From: Perkinsus olseni
Lineage: Eukaryota > Perkinsozoa > Perkinsida
DNA: 64,000 nt
Assembly: GCA_013115125.1 (NCBI GenBank)
Contig: JABANN010000033.1
Span: 1-64,000, forward strand
Direction: 5' to 3'
The notes under the pieces are model-generated. The model did not search any database. It was not told the DNA's origin and worked only from the letters and a program-made list of their open reading frames with translations. The position numbers were made by a program, and so were the translations under genes. Positions 1-10,885 of the stretch are shown here, one piece after another (the first letter of the stretch is position 1; the number at the start of each line of letters is the position of its first letter).

Positions 1-7
1 TGGTAAG

Positions 8-270
8 ATGAAGCAAAATCCCACGAAAAATTGTCGTTTACGCCCCTGCAGCGTCGTCCAGACCATACCTGATGTTGCGTGGTTTCTCGCTGTGGCGCGT
101 GTGCAGTATTGCGTTCTGTGCGGTTGTCGTTCTACCTTGTGAGGCCTGTATGTAGTCAGAGGGATTTCGGCTCTCGCGGCAGTTAGCTGAAGCAAAATCC
201 CACGAGAAATTGTCGTTGCCTGCAGCCTCGTCCAGATCATACCTGATTTTGTGTGGTCTTTGCTGTGGCG
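8..270. repeat. Two-copy direct repeat, about 85 bp units
   Basis: A stretch starting tgaagcaaaatcccacga at about 8-97 recurs at about 188-270 with a few substitutions and a small deletion. Both copies then read gttg/gtcg, ctgcag, cgtccaga and catacctgat. The copies are about 180 bp apart, and nothing coding is seen in them. They could be two monomers of a longer satellite or an edge of a repeat entering from outside the window. Confidence 0.7.
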
Positions 271-1070
271 TCGCATACTCATTCTGTTATGGGTTTACTC
301 ACAGCATTACTCATTCTGCTCGTCCGCCATAGTGCTCAATCATGGGCCAAGACTGAGACGGAATTTCGTTGGATGATATGGATCTTGACTGAGTGGAAGA
401 ACCTTGAGCTTCAAATGTACTTGAGGTTGCGTTTCTATCGTATTTTAGAAAAGCGGGAAAAAAGCGGGAAAAAACGATATTTCGCGATTTTCCCGTCCCG
501 CCCCCAAAAAAATTTTCTCTCCCGCTTCCCTCTCGGGAAGCGGGAGGGAAGCGAGTCCCGTCAAGAACGAGACTCGCTTGCCGGCGTTTGTTCGAGGGAC
601 TCTCACGGTTGGAGTGATTTGAGAGAGACTCTAGTACGAGTTTACTCATTTGCTGCCACTGGGAACTCCCCTCACGTGGCATTTGATCTCTGCAACCCGA
701 CCTTTCAACTACTACACCTTCGATTTCGAGTTCCAAGTATTTGGGATTGAGGCCTTCTTGAACCACTGTGACATCAAGAACCACTCAGACTTGTCTACAT
801 CGACTTCCCCTTTCCTTCGGTTCTGCTAAGGCCACCCCGATACTTCACACAGAAGACCATGCCCGCGTACCCTTGAGACTACCCTGTTCATGAGACTAGA
901 ACCCTCCCGATTGGATACGGAAGACTCTTCTGTATGAATAGCTGAGCGCTCCCGCTTTCCTCAGATGAACTGTTTCTTCTTCAGTTTCTATATGACACTC
1001 TTGAGTTGCACGTAGTCCTCGGAGAAGTGCCCTTCACTCGGTGATTCCTTTTGTCTCTTAGTTTATTGTC
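271..1070. other. Non-coding 5' region of the TauE array
   Basis: No convincing gene is seen. Open frames on both strands overlap over 253-784 and have no recognisable protein features. The region contains G/C-rich hairpins: cccgcttccc (521-530) pairs with gggaagcggg (535-544) around a 4-nt loop, followed by a shorter gcgagtc/gactcgc hairpin. The promoter of the first TauE gene should lie in the 3' part, but no motif can be named. Confidence 0.5.
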
Positions 1071-2494
1071 ATGGACCCCGTTCATGTTGAGAACTTAGGG
1101 ATCGTCGCCCCTGTGATCTTCATAATCGCCATGCTGTGCATGCCCCCAGGAGTGGGCGGTGGTATACTGTTCGTTCCTCTCCTCAATCTCGTAGGCAGGC
1201 TCCCGTCTAAAAATGCTACAGCCATGAGTCAGGGGCTGATTATGTCGGCCACAGTGGCGAAGGTGAGAATCCGGGACAGCTTCTCCGAATCTTATCAGTA
1301 CGCTAATATCAGTACGCAGGTTCTCTTCTCACTGCATGCACAGTACACGTCCAAACACAAATCGAGAGTCATCAATCTGCCTTACGTAGTGCTTATGCTA
1401 CCGTGCATGATGGTCGGAGGCCTCATCGGCGTATACATATACTCCTGGTTGCCCGTGCTGATCCAGCTCATCCTCTACGTCATCACCGCACTCTTCGGCT
1501 CAGCACTTTCACTATTGAAGGGCTTTCGCCTCTGGCGAGCGGAAACTTTGGCGAAGACTCAGGCGAAGCTGGAAGTTGAGAATTCTAACAGCGGAGCTCA
1601 GGGAAGTCCCGGCGCGAATCCAGAGGAGCTCGTTTTGCCACCGCTGCTGCGACCAATCTCAAGGCGCAAAGCTATCGGTTGCTTGGCTGGTGTGCTCGGT
1701 GTTTGGATACTTGTCATACTCTCGAGACTCATTTTGGGATCCTCTTCAACTGAAAGTAGGCCAACGTCCCTCCGGCGACTCTTTGAAGTTATTCGAGCAT
1801 TGCTTTTAGGCGTGGTGGGAGTGCCATACTGCGAGTCCCTCTACTGGACCCTTTCTGCTGTCGTCGTGGTTGTACTTCTTATGGTACCCCTTTTGTACGC
1901 GCTGATAGATCGGGCTCCGGGATCTTCGAAGGCCGCAATTACGCTCTCTGGATCGTTGTTGGGTAAGTGCATTCTCGGGGTGGCCATAGAAGGGCCATCG
2001 TTGCCGCCGCCACCTTCCGGTCAAAACATGGCGGTGGTGCCCTTCAGGTATCGGGTTCTTGGCCGCAGTGGTAGGAATCAGCGGTGGTATCATAATCACG
2101 CCCTTGGTTATGTTCATGGGTTTGACGCCCCCTCAGGCTTCCGGGACAGGGTCCGTGGTAATCCTAGTCAACAGTTCGAGTAAGTTTCCGCCTCTCGGCC
2201 TCGTTGCCAGAGCACGATCCGTGCTCAGGTCTCGCCCTCTCATTTGGCCTTGGCGGCTTCCTGCCTGCTTCGTCCGATCTGTGGATCATCGCCCTTCCCT
2301 TCTGTGGTGCTCTCACCGGCGATATAATTTTGACGAAGATCATGAGGCGAACGGGACGCACGAGTATCCTGGCCTTCTTGTTATCTAGTCTCGCAGCCCT
2401 CGGCGCTGTTATCGTGCTTATAACAGGGATCATCAAGGTCGTCAACGAGAGCGAGACTGGGAAGAATCCCCTGTCCACAGGCAGATTCTGCTGA
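1071..2494 (+). CDS. TauE/SafE-family membrane anion exporter, copy 1
   Basis: Predicted sulfite/sulfonate-type exporter of the TauE/SafE family, acting in a cell membrane. Five exons: 1071-1262, 1320-1755, 1810-1962, 2048-2179 and 2229-2494. They sum to 1179 nt, giving 392 aa, and all junctions are GT-AG. The family's two-fold repeat is visible. The N half carries a glycine-rich motif PPGVGGGILFVP, and the C half carries VGISGGIIITP followed by PPQASGTG. Roughly ten hydrophobic segments flank a hydrophilic central loop encoded at about 1540-1660. The ATG at 1071 aligns with the starts of the four downstream paralogues. Introns 1 (57 nt) and 2 (54 nt) are multiples of three without stops, so read-through would keep the frame. 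The true substrate is unknown; sulfite, taurine derivatives or other organic anions are family possibilities. Confidence 0.9.
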
Positions 2495-2865
2495 TCCCTT
2501 TGGCCGGCTCAAAACTTTACCAACTCATGAGCATCCGCGTTCAAATCCCTTCTCGCTTAGAGAGTAATTTTGGCAACCGTGTCGTCAAGTCGCATTTGGG
2601 AGCAGGAGGTGTATCATACCCCTCATTTTGAGCATTGCCTACGTCTTTGGGCTTCAGTCCGCTACCTAGCAGTCCGGGCTGTGTTAATTCAATGGTTCGA
2701 CGCGGAGTAGGGAGGACGGTAAGGGCCGACCCTAGCTCCTCTTAGATGGAAGTCGTGTCCAAGGTTACGAAAAGGGACGCGTGTATCTTCTTTGGGGCGG
2801 AGGTGAACGGTCGTTTCCATAAGAATCAGTGCTTTGCCGTTGTCACTTCGATAACTTGCAGTTTA
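2495..2865. other. Spacer between TauE copies 1 and 2
   Basis: 371 bp with no gene, RNA or clear repeat seen. It should hold the 3' end of copy 1 and the promoter of copy 2. An open frame extends upstream of the chosen start of copy 2 to 2746, but only the part from 2866 aligns with the other copies. Confidence 0.5.
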
Positions 2866-5084
2866 ATGAACCCTGAATATATCACATCGATAGGAGTAGT
2901 GGCACCACTTGTGTTCATCATTGCTTTGCTCTGTACGCCACCTGGCATGGGAGGAGGTACTCTCTTCGTGCCAGTGCTCCATATCATAGGCCTATTGTCT
3001 GCTAGAGATGCCGCAGCCACAAGCCAGGTTTTAGTGGCTTCTGCCACTCTAGCAAAGGTGGGCACTTCTGCGTCCTCTGGAGCGTGAACCTCTCGTCCGC
3101 TGCAGGTTCTGTCATCCATTTACGTACAACTTCACGGAAGTAGTTCCGCTCAGTCGGTAATTATTTTGCCTTATGCGGCCCTTATGTTACCTCCTATGAT
3201 GGTTGGAGGTTTGCTGGGGGTTTACCTCTACACCTGGCTGCCCGAGATAGTCCAGATGGTCCTCTATGTGCTCACTGCAGTCCTTGCTTCCTGCATGGGC
3301 TTCAAGAAGGGCATGCGCTTATGGAAGTCCGAAAGAGCCGAGGCATCATCCAGCGCAGAGGCGGCCACTCGGTCAGCGTCGGAGATAACTGCTGTTTCCG
3401 CTGGGGCCTCGGTGGTCCAGAGAGTGCCATCAATTCTACGTCAGCCGAGTGCCAAAGTGGTTGTCGTCCTCATCGCGCTTCTGGGAGCCGTCTGGGTGTT
3501 GGTTAGTCTCTCTCGTTTGTTGCTGGGCTCATCGTCAACGCCAAGTACGTAGGGAGCTTGAGGCCTGGTTTCTTAGGAAATCGTGCTTTTCACTATAATC
3601 CTCCGAAAATTTCGGACCGTGCGGAAGCGCGTCCCGCTAATTGCTATTTCGGACCGAAATAGCTATGAGCAGGACGCGCTATAGCTTTGGTACTGAGATT
3701 GGGGCGCTCTGTAGCATTTGATACGCAGTGTGGTCGGATGGTTCGTCTAAAAGCTTTCCTGAAGGGGTGAAGTCGAACAAAGAAGCTTCCTTTTCTCTCG
3801 GAGTCTCCTGCGAAATTCCCATGATGCAGACGTTGGGAGTGTGAATAGTGAATGGCTCTGGTCTGATTTGCGCGATCTCCATCAGTGTTAGAGCCAGCAA
3901 TCAGGCATTAGCCTGTGTCTGGTTCCAACTATCAGTTGGAGGCCACCACGGTTCAGTTGGACACGAAAGCTGCCCGATTCCATACCCGATCTGGGTCGAG
4001 TCAGCAGTCTCTAGTATCCTACTACCTCCACATCCAGGGAGCGGAGGGCCAATGGGTCGAGCTCACATCCGCCATCATTACAGCCATAACTTCAGGCCGT
4101 ACCTTTCGCTAGCACCTTGCTAGCACCTCTAGCATTGTACTGTACCGAACTACCGTGACTCTCTTGTTATCTTTGGCTCGCACAAGCCCCTCTTGTGCAC
4201 AGTGCAGGCATAGGATTGCTAACAGGAAGACCTGTGCGCATCGCAGAATATCGATGGCTCGAAGCGGACGTATTGAAATTATACAGTTGAATGGCGATCG
4301 TCAATGCGTGGGTAGCTCCAATCGAGATGAGATTTTTTGAGGCCCACGACGTCAGAAGGCTGTTCGCGCGAGGACCGATACGTCATTCATCGCGGATTCT
4401 CAGGTCTCATAGGCGTCCCCTACTGCCAGTATCTGTACTGGACCCTCTCTGGCGTTGTAATCGTGGTGTTGATACTGATGCCGGGACTCGTCGTCCTGGT
4501 TGCTAAATCTCCGGATATGATCAAACTCGCTGTGAAGCTCTCAGGCGCTCTGCTCTGTGAGACCCTGCTTGAGAGCTCCGCCACCCTTAACCTCTGGATG
4601 CCAGGTATTGGCTTCATAGCAGCTATGGTTGGACAGGGTGGTGGCAGTCTTATGACCCCGCTGCTCCTATATATGGACTTGAACCCTCAGCAAGCTTCTG
4701 CTACGGGCTCTGTTGTCATGCTTATTACTAGTTCGAGTAAGTCGGGGGCGAGAACCCTGTGCGATGCTGATGGGCACTTCAGGTTTAGCGTTGTCTTTCG
4801 GTCTCGGGGGCTTCTTGCCCGCCGCGTCTGATATGTGGATTGCAGTACTGCCGTTTGTTGGTGCTTTCGTTTGCTGGTGCGTCACCAAGCAAAGCACTGC
4901 TTTGCTTGGTGACGTCCTCCTAACGAGATTGGTGTTGTGGAGCCGCCGGCTAAGCTTGTTTGCTCTGTTGCTGGCCACTTTGGCAATGACGGGCGCCATG
5001 GTGATCTTCACCACCGGAATAGTTCAAGTTTTATCAGCCTATAAACGCGGAAAGAGCCCTCTCCATTTCGGATCTATCTGTTGA
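2866..5084 (+). CDS. TauE/SafE-family membrane anion exporter, copy 2
   Basis: Paralogue of the first gene in the same orientation. Exons: 2866-3057, 3106-3544, 4404-4556, 4605-4736 and 4783-5084, summing to 1218 nt (405 aa). Exons 1, 3 and 4 have exactly the lengths seen in copy 1 (192, 153, 132). The glycine motif PPGMGGGTLFVP and the second-half motif GQGGGSLMTP with PQQASATG are present. Two oddities stand out. Intron 2 is 859 bp rather than 50-70 bp and contains palindromic DNA. Exon 5 is 36 nt longer than in every sibling because of an in-frame insertion that includes a 33-bp perfect palindrome, adding about 12 residues in a loop before the last membrane segments. The reading frame is intact, so the gene is probably functional. 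Confidence 0.88.
3545..4403 (+). other. Enlarged intron 2 of TauE copy 2
   Basis: 859-bp GT-AG intron (gtacgtagg to ttctcag). The orthologous introns in copies 1, 3 and 4 are 54, 50 and 70 bp. It carries the fold-back at 3603-3679 and short duplications such as agcaccttgctagcacctctagc near 4110. Several short open frames occur, but none is recognisable. Confidence 0.75.
3603..3679. repeat. Compound palindrome in TauE-2 intron 2
   Basis: Two palindromes with a single-base centre occur here. The first is ccgaaa-a-tttcgg at 3603-3615. The second, larger fold-back spans 3627-3679, with gctatttcgg and ccgaaatagc flanking one a, extended outward by gcgcgtcc and ggacgcgc with a few mismatches. It would form a long hairpin. 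No transposase is attached. Confidence 0.8.
4881..4913. repeat. 33-bp perfect palindrome inside TauE-2 exon 5
   Basis: gtcaccaagcaaagca and its exact reverse complement tgctttgcttggtgac flank a single central c. It lies within coding sequence, in frame, and is absent from the four paralogues. It accounts for most of the 36-nt length excess of this exon. Confidence 0.95.
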
Positions 5085-5590
5085 TCCAATCGTCCAGCCA
5101 GTTCGAATTCGTGGCAGCGTCGAACTGGTGCTTGGCCAGTGTGAGACATGAAGGCAGAATTCCATCTGCACTCACAAGTTGGCACAGTGTTTGTTACATC
5201 CTGTATAGACGTAACGGTCCCCCTCGTAGGCCAACAGTTATTACGATCCTTTCGAGTGTGTGAATATTCTAGTTGGGGAGGCCGCTTTCAAAGCAGCAAT
5301 TAATCAGTTTCGTTCACTGATTGCGCTCCTCGAGTTGCTTCAACGTCAGAGGAAAGGCTGGCATTTTACGGAAGTTGCGGTGCCAAAGATCTGAGAAACA
5401 CACATCAATATCCTCGCCCCTGTCGAGGGTGAGGCGTGCTGGTAGCTGTAGCAGTGTCGACGGATATACTCGAACTTCGAGTTTCCAAGTCGTGACAGAG
5501 CTGTCGATTGATGGACGATTATATTTCTGGGAACACAATCCTAAAGGCGAATACAGATCTAAGATAATACTTGAGCAGCTCAAGTTCAAT

Positions 5591-5641
5591 ACCAACCTTG
5601 CCGAGAGCAGCTCAAGTTGAGCTGCTTTCGGCAAGGTTGGT
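5591..5641. repeat. 51-bp near-perfect palindrome
   Basis: Two 25-bp arms, starting accaaccttgccga and ending tcggcaaggttggt, flank one central g, with a single mismatch between the arms. The inner sequence gagcagctcaagtt also occurs once just upstream at about 5573. The architecture is the same as in the palindromes at 3603-3679 and 4881-4913: long arms and a one-base centre. Confidence 0.92.
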
Positions 5642-6384
5642 ACGCGTGCCAACAATGATCCTCTACAGAATCTTATTGTAAACGATCTTTTGACGCATAT
5701 AAGACACGATCAGACTCCGTGTCAAGACTCCGGCGCCCGTCGAATACTGTCTACTCCACACCGGCAAGGCCGCACAATTAACAGTTAAAAGGTAGCTGAT
5801 AATGGCCGAACCGAGTCGATTGACACCCTATATAGCGAGCAATCGATCTATCGCAGCTAGAGCACTGTCCAACAGGGGCAGGCAGACCCCCGTACCACAC
5901 TAGTACTCTGTGACGAGGGTTCTCCATTATTACACGGCGGTTGGATTCTGCCGACGGCCGCTCAACTGCACGCACGGACATAGGGGGCTGAGCTTCTCAC
6001 ATCCGTGCTGCAGCTGCGGATTACTCCCGAATCATCCAATTATGAGCGTGACTTATTCGATGACACCCCGTTCGTAGTCAGTATCACTCTCATTTCCTAA
6101 TGGTTAACTCCGTAGTCATTGACACCCTCGAGTTAACACTGGGAAGGCTCGATCTTGAGCTAAGGGACACCGCATCATCTGCACGCCGTCGCAGATGTAT
6201 GCAAAATCCTGTGCGTCTACTCGTTCCCGCCTGTGTTCTATGTCACACACCAATCGTTACACCGCCGCCCTTGTGGGAGCCACGCAGACCACTATGTGTG
6301 GCCTGCTATCGTTGTTTTAATTGAAGCAGTGAACCCTATGTGTATGTTTGCCATCTGCATGCTTTTACGTTATGTGCTGTGCGT

Positions 6385-6460
6385 AGCGCAGGGTGCGCAG
6401 GGTGCGCATAGCGCAGGGTGCGCTATGGTGCGTAGCGCACCACCGTTATGTGCGTAGCGT
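6385..6460. repeat. Short tandem repeat based on gcgcagggt
   Basis: Imperfect repeats of gcgcagggt/gcgtagcgc, with an internal inverted repeat gtgcgcta ... tagcgcac around a 7-nt loop. This is low-complexity G/C-rich DNA; no function is evident. Confidence 0.7.
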
Positions 6461-6779
6461 ACATTGTCTTGCGTGCACACTCCCTTTGGCCCCGCATTCC
6501 ACTGCCATAACACTAAGCGCAACTATAAGATTGTCCGGCCTATCAGTCCTCAGAAATCATCACCCCTCTACCTCGTCCTGCGTTTGCCATCCAAGTGGTC
6601 AATGACTAGCAGTTATGACAGTACTGTTGTGGTACCGCGGGGTCGGTGCTCCGTGTCTGACGCGGAGGCTGTCCCTCGAGGGGCGTCACGTTTCATTCCG
6701 GGCGAATCGTTCCTGCTCTTGTAAACCGGTATCATCCACGTCAGATGCCCTATGTAGTGCATTATTGCTCGATTTGTAC

Positions 6780-8261
6780 ATGGCAGCTCCTCCGATCGAT
6801 AACCTAGGTGCGGTTGCGCCCCTCCTTTTCGTCATAGCACTGCTTTGCATGCCCTCGGGTATCGGGGGAGGAGTCCTCTTCGTCCCAGTGCTCCGTCTTA
6901 TCGGCGGACTCTCTCTGAAGGAATCAACAGCACTGAGTCAAGCACTGATTGCGTCAGCGTCACTAGCTGCGGTGAGAATGGCTTCAATTCCACCTGGCTT
7001 TTTCGTTGAATCTCATCCTCCTCAGACACTTTTCAACTTCTTCGAGCAGTACCGTGCCAGGAACGAGCCCAAGTCGCTCATCGTGTGGCCTTTCGTAATC
7101 CTCATACTGCCGGGCACTGTGATCGGTTCCCTCATTGGTGTCTACATCTACTCCTGGCTCCCCTCATTGTTTGTGCTTATTCTCTATTTTTGCTTCGCCT
7201 GTCTTGGAAGCTTCATGGCCTTTCGGAAGGGCTTTAGACTGTGGAAGGCGGAGACTAGGGCGAAGAAACGAGACCCGGACTCGGATACAACCGACTCCGG
7301 TAGCTCACCAGTTGAGGCTCCGGGCATCCCTTCCCTCCAGAGGATGCCGAGTACAATTAAGCTCGTCTACTACATGACTGTGGTGGCTGTGATATGGGCG
7401 ATATGCCTCATCTTCCCACCCTTGACAGGGAATTCGTCTACCGGAAGTAGGGCCCAGTTTAGAGTCATGTCACGAGTCGAGCTACTTATTCCGCAGGTGT
7501 GATCGGAGTCCCCTACTGTGAGGCGGCGTATTGGGTACTTGCCGCGGTACAAGGTGTTATACTCCTCCTCATCCCCGCTGGATACGTGGCGGTTGAAAGT
7601 TCCCCGGGAACTATCAAGACTGGCTCTATCCTAATGGGGAGTATGATCGGTAGGAACGAGGAAGCTGCTGATTCGGTCTCGTATAATTCTTACGTTGACC
7701 GAGAATGCGGCGTATGGCTTCGAGGTCATGCCATGTTCCTCTCAGTTATCGGTTTGATCTCCTCTATTGTCGGTACCAGTGGTGGCCTCTTCATGATTCG
7801 TGTAGTTCTATCACTCGGGCTTGACCCCAAGCAAAGTACAGCCACTACTGCCATAGTCATCTTTGCTACGAGCACTAGTAAGAATGGGCTTCGATACTAG
7901 CCTCTTACACACGAGGAAGTTTCGCGGTTAGCTTGAGCGGGCCCACCGCGCCAAGGCGCTATCGTAACGGCAGGGTTCCATCGATCTTGATTCAGGTACA
8001 GCTCTGTCCTTCGCGTTGGGCGGTTACTTCCCTCCTGCTTCGGACATGTGGATTACTGTCATGCCATTCGCCGGTGCGCTGCTAGGCAAAACCATAGTAG
8101 CCAAACTGTTGGCAATGACAGGCCGCCTGAGCGTACTGGTCCTTCTGCTTGGTACAATGGTAGCCATTGGTGGCATCACCACAATCACTACTGGCATCAT
8201 TTCTGCAGTTAACGACGCGAATAACGGTGGTGATATTGTGCAATTCGGAAGTTTCTGCTAG
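6780..8261 (+). CDS. TauE/SafE-family membrane anion exporter, copy 3
   Basis: Third tandem paralogue. Exons: 6780-6971, 7026-7446, 7497-7649, 7746-7877 and 7996-8261, totalling 1164 nt (387 aa). Every exon length matches copy 4 exactly (192, 421, 153, 132, 266). The N-terminus APPIDNLGAVAPL and much of the protein are nearly identical to copy 4, so these two are the most recent duplicates. The motifs PSGIGGGVLFVP and, in the second half, DPKQSTATT are present. The usual GIGGG of the second half is VGTSGGLFM here, a possible divergence in the substrate path. Intron 1 (54 nt) is in frame and stop-free. Confidence 0.9.
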
Positions 8262-9082
8262 TCTTTTTCTGCTCCTATTTTCTGTTGTATGGTATTTCGT
8301 GGAACCGTGGTATTTCGTAAAGGGGGTCGAGTGGTTTCTCAACCGAGGGCAATTTTCTCATTAGCCCTTTCATTCGAGTCCCTCGCGCTTTGTAAACGAT
8401 TTTCCTGAGGAAGGAGATATCCCGTTGAGTTATGCAGCTTTCATCGGGTTCATCCTTTTACCGCTGCTTCATTGAAAACGAATCAACAATCCCGGAACTG
8501 ATCGTGATGAAGAAGGTGCCAAACCCTAATGCTGTTTCGCAACGCGCGTAGTTGATTGCCAGAACGCAACAACCCTTGAGAGGTTGGAAGATGCTTAAGA
8601 GAGAGCTAAGGAACGCTGGCGAGACGGGTGCAGGGTGTCACCACCGGCGTCACGTCACCTGTTGTAGACAGTCTCGGACGTGCGCTAAGAGCTATGGCGT
8701 GCGCTAGACGTGCGCGTGCTGGTGGCATACCACTCGCGTGCAACGTAGCATTTTAATTATCGTCAGGCAACGATGACGGGAAACCCGAGACCCGACAGGG
8801 CAATCCGACCCCGGAACTGTTACCCAGGGCAACCAGAAAGCCGAACTTTTGCCCAGGTAAACCAGATCCCTGCTTCCTTCGATTTTGTACCTTCCTCGTG
8901 GATTTTGGGAATTACCCGGAGGCCGGTGTAGTTGAGAAATATCAAGTGAACAAGATTGCAAGTTAAACTAAAATCTACTGAGTGGTGGTCCAAATTTTTG
9001 GAAGGGCTCAGCACGGTTTCGGGACATATACGGGCTGTGAGTGTTACTACTGAGTATAGCGAATATCCACCAGTTTTTTAAT
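8262..9082. other. Spacer between TauE copies 3 and 4
   Basis: 821 bp without a supported gene. There are short direct repeats (gtatttcgtggaacc/gtatttcgtaaagg near 8291; acgtgcgc motifs near 8670-8720). It presumably contains the 3' flank of copy 3 and the promoter of copy 4. Confidence 0.45.
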
Positions 9083-10548
9083 ATGACAGCCCCTCCGATC
9101 GATAACCTAGGGGCGGTGGCGCCCCTCGTTTTCGTCATAGCACTGCTCTGCATGCCCTCGGGCATTGGCGGCGGCATCCTCTATGTTCCAGTACTCCGTC
9201 TCATCGGCGGACTTTCTCAAAAGGAATCGTCATCACTGAGTCAAGCACTGATAGCGGCAGCTTCACTAGCTGCGGTAGTACTCACCCCTGTCTCAATTGT
9301 TGGATACTGGCCCCTGTTCTCAGAACCTCTTTAACTTTTACGCACAGTACCGCGACAGAAGCGAACCTAAGGCGATCATTGTGTGGCCTTTTGTTATCCT
9401 CATGCTACCATGCGCCGTCATCGGCTCGCTTATCGGCGTCTACATCTACTCCTGGCTCCCCTCACTGCTGCAACTCATTCTTTATTTCTGCGTCGCCTGT
9501 CTGGGAAGCTTCATGGCCTATCGGAAGGGCTTTAGGCTGTGGAAGGCGGAGACTAGGGCCAAGGAACGGGAATCGGACTCTGCAACGACTCTCACTCGGA
9601 CTCTCTCGACTGACATCCAAGGGATCCCGCCGCTCCAAAGGATGCCCAGCAGGGCGAAGTTCATCACCTACTCGGTCGTGGTCGCCTTCACGTGGGCCAT
9701 ATGCCTCGTGTTCCCTCCATTACGAGGCTCTTCATCAAGCGAAAGTAGTAGCAATGACTCGGACTGCGTATCTGCCACGAGCTGACGCTGATTGAATCCG
9801 GGTTCATTCCGCAGGTGTAATCGGAGTGCCCTACTGTGAAGCGGCGTATTGGGTACTTGCCGCGGTACAAGGTGTTATACTCCTCCTCGTCCCCGCCGGA
9901 TTCATGGTTGTTGAACGTTCTCCGAACACTGTCAAAATTGGCTTCATCCTGATAGCGGCGATGATCGGTAATTACAAGAGGATAGGCGATTCAGGATTGC
10001 CTTTCCCAATGCCTCGTCACGGCACTTCGGTTTCCTTCATCAACTCCCTTTCAGTCATCGGTCTGATCGCGTCCATGGTGGGAATCGGCGGTGGGCTTCT
10101 GATGAACCCCCTGGTCCTATCTCTCGGGCTTGATCCCAAGCAGAGCACTGCCACCACTACGATCGTTATTTTTGCTACGAGCACTAGTAATAGGGAGTGC
10201 GAGCGGATGCCGCTGTCTTATTCGTAGCTTCTGCAGGCTGACGCGAGGGGACGCATGGCAGCGTCAAGCTGTTTGTTGTCAGGTACAGCTCTGTCCTTCG
10301 CGTTGGGCGGTTACTTCCCACCTGCTTCTGACATGTGGATTACTGTCATGCCATTCGCCGGTGCGCTGCTTGGAAAAACCATAGTAGCCAAATTAGTGTC
10401 CATGACAGGGCGCCTGAGTGCGCTCGTCCTACTGCTTGGTACAATGGTAGCCATTGGTGGTGTCACCACCATCACATCCGGTATCATCTCTGTCGTGGAT
10501 GATGCTGACAATGGTGAAAACATCATGCAGTTCGGAAGTTTCTGTTAG
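9083..10548 (+). CDS. TauE/SafE-family membrane anion exporter, copy 4
   Basis: Fourth tandem paralogue. Exons: 9083-9274, 9324-9744, 9815-9967, 10055-10186 and 10283-10548, totalling 1164 nt (387 aa). Glycine motifs PSGIGGGILYVP and VGIGGGLLMNP are intact in both halves, and DPKQSTATT follows the second. The central loop after KGFRLWKAETRAK is charged and poorly conserved relative to copy 3, while membrane segments are almost identical. The ATG at 9083 is preceded by a T-rich stretch (cagttttttaat). It probably has the same cellular role as copy 3; dosage or subfunctionalisation cannot be told apart from sequence. Confidence 0.9.
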
Positions 10549-10885
10549 ACTTTTTAATCGTTTTGATGCTTAACGGTCTCTTGTCGGATCTAAACTAAAT
10601 GGAACTACTTCGCCTGTTGAGCGCCGATGTAATTGAGATTTGGCTCCATCACTTGCATTCAGTGTACTTTTGCTTCATCAGCAAATTTATTGACAAAAGT
10701 AAAACCGGTTGTTGAGTTATGCGAGTTTGTTCGCTTTTGGTTCTGGGACCTCAGCCACTCCTAGGCGAGGCTTTAGTGGTATAGCGTTAATAAACGGATA
10801 TTTGAACTTGAGTGGTTGGCGAGGTGTTTGGGATGATTGATTTGTGTTTGTCGCATTTCCAGTTGCTGCATATCTGAGGCGCGTA
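10549..10885. other. Spacer between TauE copies 4 and 5
   Basis: 337 bp with no gene or clear repeat seen; relatively A/T-rich. It should contain the 3' end of copy 4 and the start region of copy 5. Confidence 0.45.

Larger units (their letters stand above)
5085..6779. other. Long spacer between TauE copies 2 and 3
   Basis: 1.7 kb with no supported gene. It contains the 51-bp fold-back at 5591-5641 and a short G/C-rich tandem repeat at about 6385-6460. Open frames are short, overlap on both strands and show no family features. The frame running into copy 3 from 6615 is an upstream extension of that gene's first exon and is not supported by its siblings. Confidence 0.5.

Noticed and set aside
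253-784. Long open frames on both strands before the first TauE gene
   Set aside because: They overlap each other across G/C-rich hairpins, have no domain features and lack a plausible splice context.
6615-6779. N-terminal extension of TauE copy 3 in the same frame
   Set aside because: The four siblings start at the position equivalent to 6780; the upstream residues are not conserved and lack membrane character.
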